Of a stretch of DNA of 64,000 nt, positions 29,340 through 38,554 are shown piece by piece. The stretch spans positions 25,003 through 89,002 of the forward strand of contig DATNDR010000086.1 in assembly GCA_035606945.1 (NCBI GenBank), read 5' to 3'. Origin of the DNA: GCA-003244245 sp035606945. Lineage in GTDB: Bacteria > Actinomycetota > Actinomycetes > Mycobacteriales > Pseudonocardiaceae. Position numbers and translations under genes: made by a program. Within the stretch, counting starts at the first letter, position 1; each line of letters begins with the position of its first letter. The notes beneath the pieces were generated by a model. It made no database searches, was not told the DNA's origin, and saw only the letters and a list, made by a program, of their open reading frames with translations.

Positions 29340-30857
29340 TTAATGACAGCCGCATGACCTCAATTCGGCTGCCAGTGCGTCCAACCGCGGCCGCACCAGG
29401 GCCGGGTTGGGGCCATTGGAGAGCAAAGCGAAGACCAACATCCTGCCGTCGGTGTCCAAAACCGTGCCGGCGAGGCTATTGACGCCGGTCAGAGTGCCGG
29501 TCTTGGCTCGAACCCAGCCTCGGCCTCGCGCGGAGGCGCCAGAAGAGTCACGGTAGCGGTCAGCCAGGGTGCCGCTGCCACCGGCGACCGGAAGCCCCAC
29601 CAGTAGTGGTCGTAGCGCTGCGGTCGGCGGCTGGTTCACCCCATCGGTTGGCTGATTGCCGGCTCCGCTGGCGGTTGTCTGACTGCCGGGTCCCCCGGCG
29701 GTGGCGGCGGGCTGGTCCGGCGCGGCGGCTGTGCCCAGCAGTGCGGTGAGCAACGTCGCCGGGACGGCATCGCTGGTGGACAGGCCGCTGCCGTCGACCA
29801 GGGTGGCCCCGTTGACGTCGAAACCGTGGCGCCGCAGCACGGTGAGCACTGCCTGCGACGCCCCGGCGAACGATGGCTGCGCTCCGGTCTTGCGGGCCAC
29901 CTCCCTGGCGAGCGTCTCGGCGAGCACGTTGTCCGATTGCCGCAGGGCGGTGGCGACCAGGTCCTGCACCGTCGGGGACGACACGTCGCCGAGCACCGCG
30001 GCACCGGGTGCGGCGCTGCCGAGCGTGACGGTGTCCGGGTCGGCACCCAGCCGGCGGGCCAACTCGGCCGCCGCGGCGGTCGCGGGTTTCGCAGCTCGCG
30101 GCGAGATGTCCTGTTGGGGATCCGCGCGGCCGCCGTCGAGCATCACCGGCTCGATCGGTGCGATGTATCCGCCTGCCACGTCGGCCGGCAGCCAGCTCGG
30201 CGCCAGCGCGTCGCCGGTGTAGCGGCTGACATCGACCAGCACGCGGCGGATCGGACCCGGCACCGCCGCCCGGACCTGGCTGACCAGGTCATCCAGCCGG
30301 GCCGCGCCCGGGTATCCGGTCTCGGTGCCCTGAGCCGCACCCGACAGTGTCGGGTCACCGCCGCCGCGCAACACCACGGTGGCGGGGTCCGGCCCGGCCA
30401 GCACGGTGGTGTGGAACCGTTGCTGGTGGTCCAGCGTGAGCAGCGCGGCCGACGCGGTGAGCAGCTTGGCGGTCGATCCGGGAACCAGTGCATCGGCCGG
30501 GTGCCGCTGCCAGAGCACAGCACCGGTCGCAGGGTCGACTACCTGCCCGGACAGCGAGCCCAGCCCACCGGCCGCGACCAGCGGGTCGAGGACGGCACCA
30601 ACGCCCGCAGGGGTCGGCGCCGGGCCGTCGGCGGTGACCGGGCGTAGCGCCGGATGCGGCACCACCGGCGCGGGTGGCGCCACGGCCGACGCTGCCGCCG
30701 ACACCGCGGCCAGCCGTTGGGTCAACGCGGTGACGCCGAAGCCCACGCCGAGCCCGGCCGCTACCGCGATCAGCAGGACGGCAGCGACGACGGGGACCAT
30801 GGCGACCCGCTTGCCGTATCGGCCCAGCACGTGCCACCAGCCACCGAGTCCGCGCAT
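29340..30857 (-). CDS. dacB: D-alanyl-D-alanine carboxypeptidase/endopeptidase (PBP4, S13 family)
   Basis: 505 residues with an N-terminal membrane anchor (about 19-45) and an Ala/Pro-rich linker. The penicillin-binding motifs are complete: SxxK in VPGSTAKLLTAS, SxN in LRQSDNVLAETLA and KTG in VRAKTGTLTGVNSL. It trims or cleaves peptidoglycan peptide crosslinks outside the membrane. The insertion between SxxK and SxN is typical of class C low-molecular-weight PBPs. Confidence 0.93.
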   Translation of the reverse strand: MRGLGGWWHVLGRYGKRVAMVPVVAAVLLIAVAAGLGVGFGVTALTQRLAAVSAAASAVAPPAPVVPHPALRPVTADGPAPTPAGVGAVLDPLVAAGGLGSLSGQVVDPATGAVLWQRHPADALVPGSTAKLLTASAALLTLDHQQRFHTTVLAGPDPATVVLRGGGDPTLSGAAQGTETGYPGAARLDDLVSQVRAAVPGPIRRVLVDVSRYTGDALAPSWLPADVAGGYIAPIEPVMLDGGRADPQQDISPRAAKPATAAAAELARRLGADPDTVTLGSAAPGAAVLGDVSSPTVQDLVATALRQSDNVLAETLAREVARKTGAQPSFAGASQAVLTVLRRHGFDVNGATLVDGSGLSTSDAVPATLLTALLGTAAAPDQPAATAGGPGSQTTASGAGNQPTDGVNQPPTAALRPLLVGLPVAGGSGTLADRYRDSSGASARGRGWVRAKTGTLTGVNSLAGTVLDTDGRMLVFALLSNGPNPALVRPRLDALAAELRSCGCH

Positions 30858-31019
30858 CGCTGCCGTTCCTACCCCACCCCACCGTGCCCTCCGCGCCCGG
30901 GGCGAACTCGGTGACAGGACGGTTGATCAACCACTGCGCGAGGAGGGCGGGCAGTCCACACTGGGCGTGGGGGCGCTCGCAGAACGCGGTGGTGGTCGTG
31001 GAAGGGAAGGGGAGGGCGT

Positions 31020-31541
31020 GTGGAGTTCGATGTGACGGTTGAGATCCCGCAGGGGCAGCGCAACAAGTACGAGATGGACCACCGGACCGGTCGCATCCGG
31101 CTGGACCGTACGCTGTTCACGGCCACCCAGTACCCCGCTGACTACGGCTTCATCGAGGACAGCCTCGGTGAGGACGGTGATCCGCTGGACGCGCTGGTGT
31201 TGGTGCAGGAGCCCACCTTTCCGGGCTGCCTGATCTGCTGCCGGGCGATCGGGATGTTCCGGATGCGCGATGAGAAGGGTGGCGACGACAAGGTGCTCTG
31301 CGTGCCCACCGCGGAACCGCGGATGGCGCATCTACAAGACATCGACGACGTCGACGAGTTCTACAAGCTCGAGATCCAGCATTTCTTTCAGGTGTACAAG
31401 GCGCTGGAGCCCGGCAAGAACGTGGCGGGCGCGCACTGGGTGGGCCGCGCCGAGGCCGAACAGGAGATTCGCAACTCCTGGCAACGGGCCCGCGGCGCCG
31501 ACGAGCTCAGCGGTGAGTTGAGATCTGACCCTGGGCCCTGA
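31020..31541 (+). CDS. ppa: Inorganic pyrophosphatase (family I)
   Basis: 173 residues. Hydrolyses pyrophosphate with Mg2+. The active-site signature is DYGFIEDSLGEDGDPLDALV. N-terminal VEIPQGQRNKYEMD matches the family. GTG 31020 follows GGAAGGGGAGGG. It is divergent from dacB, as in relatives. Its last ~35 bases overlap the 3' end of the convergent MarR gene. Confidence 0.96.
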   Translation: MEFDVTVEIPQGQRNKYEMDHRTGRIRLDRTLFTATQYPADYGFIEDSLGEDGDPLDALVLVQEPTFPGCLICCRAIGMFRMRDEKGGDDKVLCVPTAEPRMAHLQDIDDVDEFYKLEIQHFFQVYKALEPGKNVAGAHWVGRAEAEQEIRNSWQRARGADELSGELRSDPGP

Positions 31542-32022
31542 CTGCGTCCTTGGTCAGGTCCGGTCGATCACACCAGTTCGCCTCGTAACCGGCGGTGAAA
31601 CGGTCGATCAAGTCGGCGAACTGCTCACGTTCAGCGTGCTCCCAGGGTTCGATGATGGCCGCGATCCGTGCATTGCGGCGTTGCCGGGCCCGTTCCAGCA
31701 GTGCCGTGCCCGCATCGGTGATGGCCAGCAGGGAGGCGCGTCCGTCACCTGGATCGGCCCGTCGCTCGACCAATCCCACACCGACGAGATGAGCGGCCTG
31801 CCTGCTCACTGTGGAGGGATCGGAGTGCACCGCAGCGGCGAGCCCGGTGACTCGTGACGGCCCGCCGCAGGCGAGCGTATGGAGCAGCATGAACGACGGC
31901 CGATCGAGGTCATCGCCACGCACCACCGCGGCACGCTCGATGAGACGGATCAGCCGGGCTAGCCCGGTGCCGATCCGGCTGGACACCATCAGATCGTCGG
32001 TCACCGACGGGGAACCAGGCAT
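31507..32022 (-). CDS. MarR-family transcriptional regulator
   Basis: 171 residues from ATG 32022. Winged helix: FMLLHTLACGGPSRVTGLAAA, then VHSDPSTVSRQAAHLVGVGL (recognition helix) and VERRADPGDGRASLLAITDAG (wing with the D-x-R hallmark). The C-terminal helix forms the dimer interface. A candidate target is the MFS transporter gene ~500 bases away, but no operator was identified. Confidence 0.88.
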   Translation of the reverse strand: MPGSPSVTDDLMVSSRIGTGLARLIRLIERAAVVRGDDLDRPSFMLLHTLACGGPSRVTGLAAAVHSDPSTVSRQAAHLVGVGLVERRADPGDGRASLLAITDAGTALLERARQRRNARIAAIIEPWEHAEREQFADLIDRFTAGYEANWCDRPDLTKDAVRAQGQISTHR

Positions 32023-32177
32023 CGAATCACCTTCACTGCATGCCCCACACAAGTATCTTTATGCAATCAATCCTTCACTCATTTCGGAGGAGCGGCAAGG
32101 AGGTTCACCAGTAATGCTGACCCGCGGACGGGGGCATGCAGTGACCACAGTGCTACGCGAGGTGGCAGGCATGAAGA

Positions 32178-32206
32178 AAGCCGGCCTGTCCGTGCCAGGC
32201 CGGCTT
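32178..32206. terminator. Hairpin terminator
   Basis: AAGCCGGCCTG and CAGGCCGGCTT form an 11-bp stem around a 7-base loop. It lies just beyond the stop of the small minus-strand membrane gene. Confidence 0.82.
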
Positions 32207-32221
32207 CGCTTCACGGCGTAC

Positions 32222-32374
32222 CTAGCGCACGGCGCGACCGCGGATCGCGCCGAACACGCCGGTGGCGACGAACAGCACCAAGCCCACGATCGCCAGCCAC
32301 AACAAGGCCTTGATGGTGAACCCGATGATGACCAACGCCACCCACAACACCAGCAAACCGATGATCAAACCCAT
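32222..32374 (-). CDS. Small hydrophobic protein
   Basis: 50 residues from ATG 32374 (MGLIIGLLVLWVALVIIGF...), preceded by GGTGGAG. Two hydrophobic helices and a short basic end (RGRAVR). Very similar small hydrophobic proteins are widespread in actinobacteria; the function is unknown. A 72-residue form from 32440 is possible, but the extra part looks non-coding. Confidence 0.68.
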   Translation of the reverse strand: MGLIIGLLVLWVALVIIGFTIKALLWLAIVGLVLFVATGVFGAIRGRAVR

Positions 32375-32546
32375 GACTCCACCATCCTTTGCCAGATGCC
32401 TCCCGTAGTCGGGAGTTACTGGCACAGGAGTTCCCGACATTGATCGATCTCAAACCCGACCAATCGGGCGTCGACGGTTGCCCCAGCCGTTAGAGGGGCG
32501 GTTGTGCGGGGTACCCCACGATCCCGCGCGCGCCCAGGAGGCACCG

Positions 32547-34061
32547 ATGAGCACCGCACCGCTGACCACGTCTGACCCGGTGCGGAGTCTGATCCCGGCG
32601 CGGATCGACCGGTTGCCCTGGTCACCGTTCCACACCCGAATGGTGATCGCGCTAGGGGTGGCGTGGATCCTCGACGGCCTCGAGATCACAGTCGCAAGCG
32701 CCGTCGGAGCAATACTCAACAAGCCCGAGACGCTGAACCTGTCATCCACCGAAGTGGGGCTCATCGCGACGGTGTATCTGATCGGCGAGGTCGTCGGCGC
32801 GCTGGTATTCGGCCGGATGTCCGATAGGCTGGGCCGCCGCAACCTATTTATGATCACGCTGGGCGTGTACCTCGTCGGTAGCGGTCTCACCGCGCTGACC
32901 TTGGGCAGCGGTACCGCCTGGATTGTCTTTCTGTACGTCACGCGATTCATTGCCGGAACCGGTATCGGTGGTGAATACGCCGCAATCAACTCGGCGATCG
33001 ACGAGTTGATCCCGGCTCGCTACCGCGGGCGAGTCGACATTGCGGTCAACGGCACGTACTGGGCAGGCGCGATCCTCGGCACGCTCGGCACGTTCATCCT
33101 GCTCAACGAGCTGACGCCCAGCGTCGGCTGGCGGATCGGTTTTCTCATCGGACCGGTCCTGGGCCTGGTGATCCTGCTGGTGCGGCGCAACCTGCCGGAA
33201 AGCCCCCGATGGCAGATCATGAACGGCCGTGAGCAAGCCGCCGAGCAATCGATCTCCTACATCGAGCACGAGGTGGCGCAGTCCGGAAAAACGCTGCCCA
33301 AGGTCGACGAGAGCAAAGCGATCGACCTGCGGCCGGCCGACCAGATCGGCTATCTCGCACTCACCAGAGTGCTGTTCCGGGAGTACCCGAGCCGCGCGAT
33401 ACTGGGCGCATCCCTGATGGTCAGCCAGTCATTCCTGTACAACGCGATCTTCTTTACCTACACGCTGGTACTCGAGAAGTTCTATGGCGTGCCGGCGACG
33501 TCGACGTCCATCTATCTCATCGCCTTCGCGGTGGGCAACTTGGCCGGGCCACTGACCATCGGCCGTTTCTTCGATACGATCGGCCGCAAGACCATGATCG
33601 CCGGCACGTACATCGGTTCCGGAATCCTGCTGGCCGTCAGCGCATGGCTGTTCAACGCGGGATTACTCACCGCGACGACCCAGACCATTTCCTGGTGCGT
33701 GATCTTCTTCTTCGCTTCGGCAGGCGCCAGTGCCGCATACCTCACCGTCAGCGAGATCTTTCCGCTGGAGGTTCGGGCGAAAGCGATCGCGGTGTTCTTC
33801 GCCATTGCGCAGTGCTTCGGTGCGGTGGGCCCGGTCGTCTATGGCGCGCTCATCGGTGATGGTTCGCAACCGTTCAGGCTGTTCCTCGGATACCTGCTCG
33901 GCGCAGCCGTGATGATCGCCGGCGGGTTGGTCGCGGTGGTGTACGGAGTGGCTGCTGAGGGCCGGTCGCTGGAGGACATTGCAGCGCCGCTGGCGGCGGC
34001 CAGCCGGGGACACGCAGGTTCCACCCGGGCCGAAGGTGTGGCATCGCCGCTATCGACCTGA
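32547..34061 (+). CDS. MFS transporter (metabolite:H+ symporter type)
   Basis: 504 residues from ATG 32547, with CAGGAGG 5 bases upstream. Twelve membrane helices. The MFS loop 2-3 signature GRMSDRLGRRNLFMITL and its repeat GRFFDTIGRKTMIAG are present, along with VAWILDGLEITVASAVG in helix 1 and RFIAGTGIGGEYAAINSAIDE, typical of the sugar/aromatic-acid symporter subgroup. The substrate cannot be told from sequence. Confidence 0.9.
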   Translation: MSTAPLTTSDPVRSLIPARIDRLPWSPFHTRMVIALGVAWILDGLEITVASAVGAILNKPETLNLSSTEVGLIATVYLIGEVVGALVFGRMSDRLGRRNLFMITLGVYLVGSGLTALTLGSGTAWIVFLYVTRFIAGTGIGGEYAAINSAIDELIPARYRGRVDIAVNGTYWAGAILGTLGTFILLNELTPSVGWRIGFLIGPVLGLVILLVRRNLPESPRWQIMNGREQAAEQSISYIEHEVAQSGKTLPKVDESKAIDLRPADQIGYLALTRVLFREYPSRAILGASLMVSQSFLYNAIFFTYTLVLEKFYGVPATSTSIYLIAFAVGNLAGPLTIGRFFDTIGRKTMIAGTYIGSGILLAVSAWLFNAGLLTATTQTISWCVIFFFASAGASAAYLTVSEIFPLEVRAKAIAVFFAIAQCFGAVGPVVYGALIGDGSQPFRLFLGYLLGAAVMIAGGLVAVVYGVAAEGRSLEDIAAPLAAASRGHAGSTRAEGVASPLST

Positions 34062-34075
34062 TCGGCCGGTGGGAT

Positions 34076-34297
34076 TCAGATCAGCCACCACGCCAGCATC
34101 AACGCCATGACAGTGGCCACGATCACCAGAATCAGCACCCCAGAAAGCATTCGAGCCGGGTTCGACTCGCCATGTTGCACACCCAGACTACCGACGTCCA
34201 GATGCGCGGTGTCATTGCTGCCAGTCCGCGGGCGGGGGAAGCCCCGAGGGGCTTCATTGTCCTTGCGGCCCGACCCGGGGGTAAGGTGCGCCGTCAT
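34076..34297 (-). CDS. Small single-helix membrane protein
   Basis: 73 residues from ATG 34297. A polar N-terminal ~47 residues precede one C-terminal membrane helix (LSGVLILVIVATVMALMLAWWLI). Convergent with the transporter gene. The arrangement recalls small tail-anchored actinobacterial proteins; no function is known. Confidence 0.55.
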   Translation of the reverse strand: MTAHLTPGSGRKDNEAPRGFPRPRTGSNDTAHLDVGSLGVQHGESNPARMLSGVLILVIVATVMALMLAWWLI

Positions 34298-34423
34298 AGC
34301 GCTGACGCTACGACCCGAGTGGTTACTGCTTCGCCCGATCAAGGTTAGCCGGAGGTAAAAAATTCCCTGCGGGTTAACCCTTCCGGATGACAATCGTCAT
34401 CCAGGCGCGGTCCTTACCATTCG

Positions 34424-37042
34424 GTGGTGCCCGCAATGTGGCCGCTGACCGGTCGCGCCGAAGAGCTGAGGGTGATCAGCGGGCTGACCTGTCACCGCGA
34501 CGGGCCGGCGGGCGTCGTGCTGGCTGGGGCGCCTGGAGTCGGTAAGACCCGGCTGGCCCGGGAGGCGCTCGCGTTAGCCAAAAAGCGCGGGGTGCTGACC
34601 CGGTGGGCGGTGGCGACGGCGTCGGCGCGGGCCCTGCCGTTAGGCGCGTTCGCGGCGACTCTGGGCGTGGTCGGCCCGGACCCGGCCCGGCTCGTGCGGC
34701 AGGCCGGCGATGCGCTGCTGGCCGGTGCCGGGAAAGCCGGCGTCGGCAGTGTCGTTATCGGAGTCGACGACGCGCACCTGCTCGATGAGCTGTCCGCGAC
34801 CCTGGTCCACCAGCTGGTCCTGCGTCGGGCGGCGAGTCTGGTGCTCACCTTGCGCACCGGAGAGAGCGCGCCGGATGCGGTGACCGCGTTATGGAAGGAC
34901 GGGCACCTGTCGCGGCTGGAGCTGCAGCCGCTGTCGCCCGATGAGACCACCGACTTGCTGGAGGCAGCCCTGGGCGGCGCGATTGACTCCGTCACCGCCC
35001 GGCGGCTGTGGTCGATCACCCGCGGCAATGTGCTGTACCTGCGGCAGCTGGTCGACGGTGAGCTGGAGGCGGGCCGGTTACATCAGGCGGCGGGGGTGTG
35101 GTTGTGGTCGGGTACGCCGAAGTTGTCGCCGGGGCTGGTGGATCTGCTCTCCGCGCGGATCGGCCAGTTACCCGACGCGGTGAAGGCAGTCGTCGAGGTG
35201 CTGGCTTTTGGTGAGCCGTTGGGTGTGCCGCTGCTGATGGCGCTGACTGATCCGGTAGCAGTCGAGCAAGCCGAGACGCAGGGTCTGGTCGAGGTGTATT
35301 CGGACCGGCGACGGCTGCAGGCGCGGCTGGCCCACCCGCTCTACGGCGAGCTGCAACGGGCACAGATTGGCACCCTGCACGCGCGGCGATTGTGCGGGCG
35401 ACTGGCCAGCGCGCTGGCCAGTACCGGTAGCCGCCGGGCCGGGGACACCCTGCGCCGCGCGCTGTTGACGATGGAGTCCGACCTGCCACCGGATCCGGCG
35501 TTGCTCACCAAGGCCGCGCACCGCGCGACGGAGCTGGGAGACCTGGCGCTGGCCGAAAAACTTGCCCGGGCTGCGATAGCAGCCGATGGCGGTTTCGAGC
35601 CGCGGCTGCTGCTGGGCAATGCGCTGCACTGGTCTGGCCCGGCCCGTGCCGCCGAGGCGGAAGCCGAGCTTGCCGCGGTGGCCGCGGTGGCCCGTACCGA
35701 CGCCGAGCGAGTTCAGGCTGCGATACCCCGGTCGGCCAACCTGGTCTTCGGTTTGAACCGCCCGACCGAGGCCAGGGCCATGCTCGACACCGTGATGAAG
35801 ACCCTTTCTGATGACGTCGCCGCGCTGGAGCCCTTGGCGATGCGCTCGGTGTTCGACGCCTTCGGCGGCCGCACCGTCCAGGCGGCCGAAGGCGCCGCGG
35901 CGGTGCTGGCCCACCCGAACTGCCCCCCACCCGCAGCGCAGCTGGCGACGTGGGGTCTGGTCGCAGCCCGCGGCTCGCAGGGCCGCCTTGACGGGCTTGC
36001 CGAACGAGCGCAGTGGATCGATGCCCGCGCCGACGCGTTCGAGACCGGGCTGCACCAAGCGGCCATCATCGGGTCATCGTGGGTCCACGGGTTGGTGCTG
36101 GCCGGCCTGCTGGATGCCGCCGAGGAGGCCGCGCACCGCTACCGCGAGCGCTGCCAGGGCGCCACCGGATTCGGGTATTCGACCATCAGCACCATGTGCG
36201 CGGTGGTGGCCCAGGCCCGCGGCCAGGTCCATACCGCGGCCCGGTGGTTCGGTCAGGCCCTTGCTGCCAGCCTGCCGACGTTCATGCTGCCAGTGGACCT
36301 GCCCGGCGCACTCGGAATGGCCGGCGACGCGAGCGGCGCCCAGCAGGCCTGGCAGCAGATGATTCCTGCTGCGCAGCATTCGGGGTTTGCCCACATCAAA
36401 TCGGAACTACAGCTCGGCGGTGCGTGGGTGGCCGCCGCCGAGGGCAGCGTCAGTGAGGCCGCCGCGCTGTCCCGCCAAGCCGCGGACCTGGCCGTGTCAC
36501 AACATCAGCCGGCCGTGGAGGTGGTCGCGTTGCACACCGCGGTCTGTTTCGGCGACCGCACGCTCGCCGACCGGCTCGCGGAACTGGCCAGCCAGGCAGA
36601 CGGGCCCCGCGCACCGGCCGCGGCCGCCCACGCCGCCGCGCTGGCCGCCGCCGACGGCGCCGCGCTGCATGCCGCATCGGTGCAACTCGAGACGATGGGC
36701 GCCCTGCTGCTGGCCGCCGACGCCGCCGCCCAGGCCGCCACGGCGCACACCCGCCACGGTGAGCGGGGCTCGGCACACGCTGCCGCCAGCCGCGCGCGCC
36801 GGCTGGCGCAGGCCTGCGAGGGCGCGCGCACCCCCGCGTTGGCCGCGCTGGCCGTGCCGCTGCCACTCACCGTGCGCGAGCGCGAGATCGTCACCCTGGC
36901 CGCTGGCGGATTGTCCAACCGGCAGATCGCCGATCGGATGGTGGTATCGGTCCGTACTGTTGAGGGCCACCTCTACCGGGCCTGTGCCAAACTCGGCGTC
37001 TCCGACCGCAGCGGACTCGCCTCCGTAGTCCATGGCGACTGA
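34424..37042 (+). CDS. LuxR-family regulator with AAA/STAND ATPase (LAL type)
   Basis: Up to 872 residues (GTG 34424; ATG 34436 also fits). The N-terminal ATPase has Walker A GAPGVGKTRLAREAL and Walker B VVIGVDDAHLLD. A long helical tetratricopeptide-like middle follows. The C-terminal LuxR helix-turn-helix is LTVREREIVTLAAGGLSNRQ, then VSVRTVEGHLYRACAKLG. Such proteins activate operons on binding a small molecule and ATP. No target operon is adjacent on the same strand; the accessory genes to the right are candidates by position only. Confidence 0.9.
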   Translation: MVPAMWPLTGRAEELRVISGLTCHRDGPAGVVLAGAPGVGKTRLAREALALAKKRGVLTRWAVATASARALPLGAFAATLGVVGPDPARLVRQAGDALLAGAGKAGVGSVVIGVDDAHLLDELSATLVHQLVLRRAASLVLTLRTGESAPDAVTALWKDGHLSRLELQPLSPDETTDLLEAALGGAIDSVTARRLWSITRGNVLYLRQLVDGELEAGRLHQAAGVWLWSGTPKLSPGLVDLLSARIGQLPDAVKAVVEVLAFGEPLGVPLLMALTDPVAVEQAETQGLVEVYSDRRRLQARLAHPLYGELQRAQIGTLHARRLCGRLASALASTGSRRAGDTLRRALLTMESDLPPDPALLTKAAHRATELGDLALAEKLARAAIAADGGFEPRLLLGNALHWSGPARAAEAEAELAAVAAVARTDAERVQAAIPRSANLVFGLNRPTEARAMLDTVMKTLSDDVAALEPLAMRSVFDAFGGRTVQAAEGAAAVLAHPNCPPPAAQLATWGLVAARGSQGRLDGLAERAQWIDARADAFETGLHQAAIIGSSWVHGLVLAGLLDAAEEAAHRYRERCQGATGFGYSTISTMCAVVAQARGQVHTAARWFGQALAASLPTFMLPVDLPGALGMAGDASGAQQAWQQMIPAAQHSGFAHIKSELQLGGAWVAAAEGSVSEAAALSRQAADLAVSQHQPAVEVVALHTAVCFGDRTLADRLAELASQADGPRAPAAAAHAAALAAADGAALHAASVQLETMGALLLAADAAAQAATAHTRHGERGSAHAAASRARRLAQACEGARTPALAALAVPLPLTVREREIVTLAAGGLSNRQIADRMVVSVRTVEGHLYRACAKLGVSDRSGLASVVHGD

Positions 37043-37244
37043 ACGGGCGAAACGTTGACACCATGGTCATGCGCCTGACGGCGAGCAGCCATCCTGTCGA
37101 ACTCGGTGACAAGACGGCTGCCCACAATCATCAAGATCGGCTGGATACGGGGCACGCCTTCGTCCGGTGGGCGGCGTCAGCGGGGCCGGCATTCACTGAT
37201 CGGGGTCGCGACCACCGCCGACGGCCTACCGGGCTGTAACTGAT

Positions 37245-37445
37245 TCAGTGAAGGCCTAGGAAATTCCCATAGCGGGGACGTGGGTTGTAGCCGCAACCGT
37301 CGTTGTAGCAGTAGTAGCCATGGTCGTAGCGGCGGTAGTGGTAGCCGGTGGGGCGGTAGGGGCCATCGCCACCCCAGCCTTCGCAGCCACAATCAACGCC
37401 GTGTCCATACCCGCCACCCTGTGCGAAAATCTGTGCAATTCTCAT
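37245..37445 (-). CDS. Gly/Tyr/Cys-rich small protein
   Basis: 66 residues from ATG 37445, with GAAGGAG 5 bases upstream. After MRIAQIFAQ the sequence is dominated by Gly, Tyr, His, Arg and Asp, with four Cys (CGC, then Y-C-Y and G-C-G). The codons of the Tyr/Gly run use TAC and GGC almost only, which supports this frame over the plus-strand frame that looks like a signal peptide. No signal sequence or known family; metal binding or surface exposure are possibilities only. Confidence 0.55.
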   Translation of the reverse strand: MRIAQIFAQGGGYGHGVDCGCEGWGGDGPYRPTGYHYRRYDHGYYCYNDGCGYNPRPRYGNFLGLH

Positions 37446-37947
37446 GCCCGCTCCTTCGGGATAGGTAGCAGAGCAGGGACGCCAGTAATCCCGGACAAGC
37501 CTGTGCAGTGCGCATGCGGCTTCATGAAAGTGAGCGATCGATCGATCGCACTGTCAGGCTGGATGTGATCGAATCGTAATGTGCGCGCCGGAGACGTCAT
37601 CTCACGGCATGGTGCGGGCAGTGCCCCCCGGTATCAACACCGGCAGCTCGTCGTCGCACAGTCAGCAATCCCCCCAGTTGTCCGACTGGCCTCCTTACTC
37701 AGCGTGGTCATATGCATCTCGAACGTAAGCGATACTCTCCGTGATTTCAACTATTACTTTGTGTATACATCTGCCTACAGTACGTGAGGAGTGCGACGTG
37801 GCCGTGGCCAAAGGTGCCCGACCAGACGGTACGGGTAGGTGAGGTCGTCTGGCCGGGCGGTTCCCGATCCGGACAGTGCGGTGGAGGAGGACTCGTCCGG
37901 CCGGGTAGCTGAAAGGAGAAGTCGTGGGTCGGCAGGCGCCGCGGTGA
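37446..37947. other. Gene-poor region
   Basis: About 500 bases with no supported gene. Lower GC, a GATCGATCGATCGC run near 37540, and short ORFs with no ribosome binding site or codon bias. It may contain the promoter of the Gly/Tyr-rich gene. Confidence 0.5.
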
Positions 37948-38391
37948 CTAGGCGGGTACGGGCATCAGTGCCCTCAGTGGCTCGTGATCAAGCAACGTCA
38001 GCTTGATCCAGCCGTGGCCGCAAGGTGTGATGCGGACCATGGGCACATCCATACCCGCGGCGATGCGGTGCGCTTCGGCTTCGAAGTCGTCCACCACCTG
38101 GCCGGGCAGCATTCGCACCAGCAGCGTCACCGGTGGGCCCGGATCCACCGACTGCACCTGCGGGGCCACCATGACGGGTAGCCTCCCGGCGGTCACGGTG
38201 TGATGCGCGAGGTCCGTGTTGTCCATCGTGTCGTTCCACTGCCAGACCACCTCACTGGCCCACCGTGCCAACTCGTCAGCTTCTCGCCGACGCTGCAGCC
38301 AGCGCGGTGTCCACCGGGAACGGTGACGGCCCGACAGCTCGGCGTGCCGACCGACGGCCCTGGTACTCACACCGCTCGAAATGAGCGTCAT
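37948..38391 (-). CDS. Protein resembling the N-terminal region of conjugative FtsK/TraB translocases
   Basis: 147 residues from ATG 38391, with GGAGGGAA upstream. The segment VDPGPPVTLLVRMLPGQVVDDF and HRIAAGMDVPMVRITPCGHG, then LTLLDHEPL, matches what I recall of the N-terminal cytosolic domain that precedes the motor in actinobacterial TraB/TraSA proteins (GxPxxLxVxxLPGQ). No ATPase motifs follow; the frame stops at 37948 within a normal-looking end. It could be a stand-alone transfer protein or a remnant of a translocase gene. Confidence 0.5.
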   Translation of the reverse strand: MTLISSGVSTRAVGRHAELSGRHRSRWTPRWLQRRREADELARWASEVVWQWNDTMDNTDLAHHTVTAGRLPVMVAPQVQSVDPGPPVTLLVRMLPGQVVDDFEAEAHRIAAGMDVPMVRITPCGHGWIKLTLLDHEPLRALMPVPA

Positions 38392-38554
38392 GACAATTCC
38401 CTCCTCTATTCCGTTACCCTGGTGCGTTGTCGGGTTATGTCCATCTAATGCAGTGGATACCCGTCAGGGATTGGTTCAAACGACTCGTCAACGATTCTTG
38501 ACTGGGACGATACTTCGCGAGAACAAGCCACATCCGCGTTTCGCGTGCGGCCTG

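Noticed and set aside
37320..37568. Plus-strand frame looking like a secreted peptide (AVVVAGGAVGAIATPAFAAT)
   Set aside because: It is antisense to the Gly/Tyr-rich gene, whose TAC/GGC codon bias and ribosome binding site fit the minus strand better; GTA/GCC repeats on the opposite strand mimic a signal peptide.
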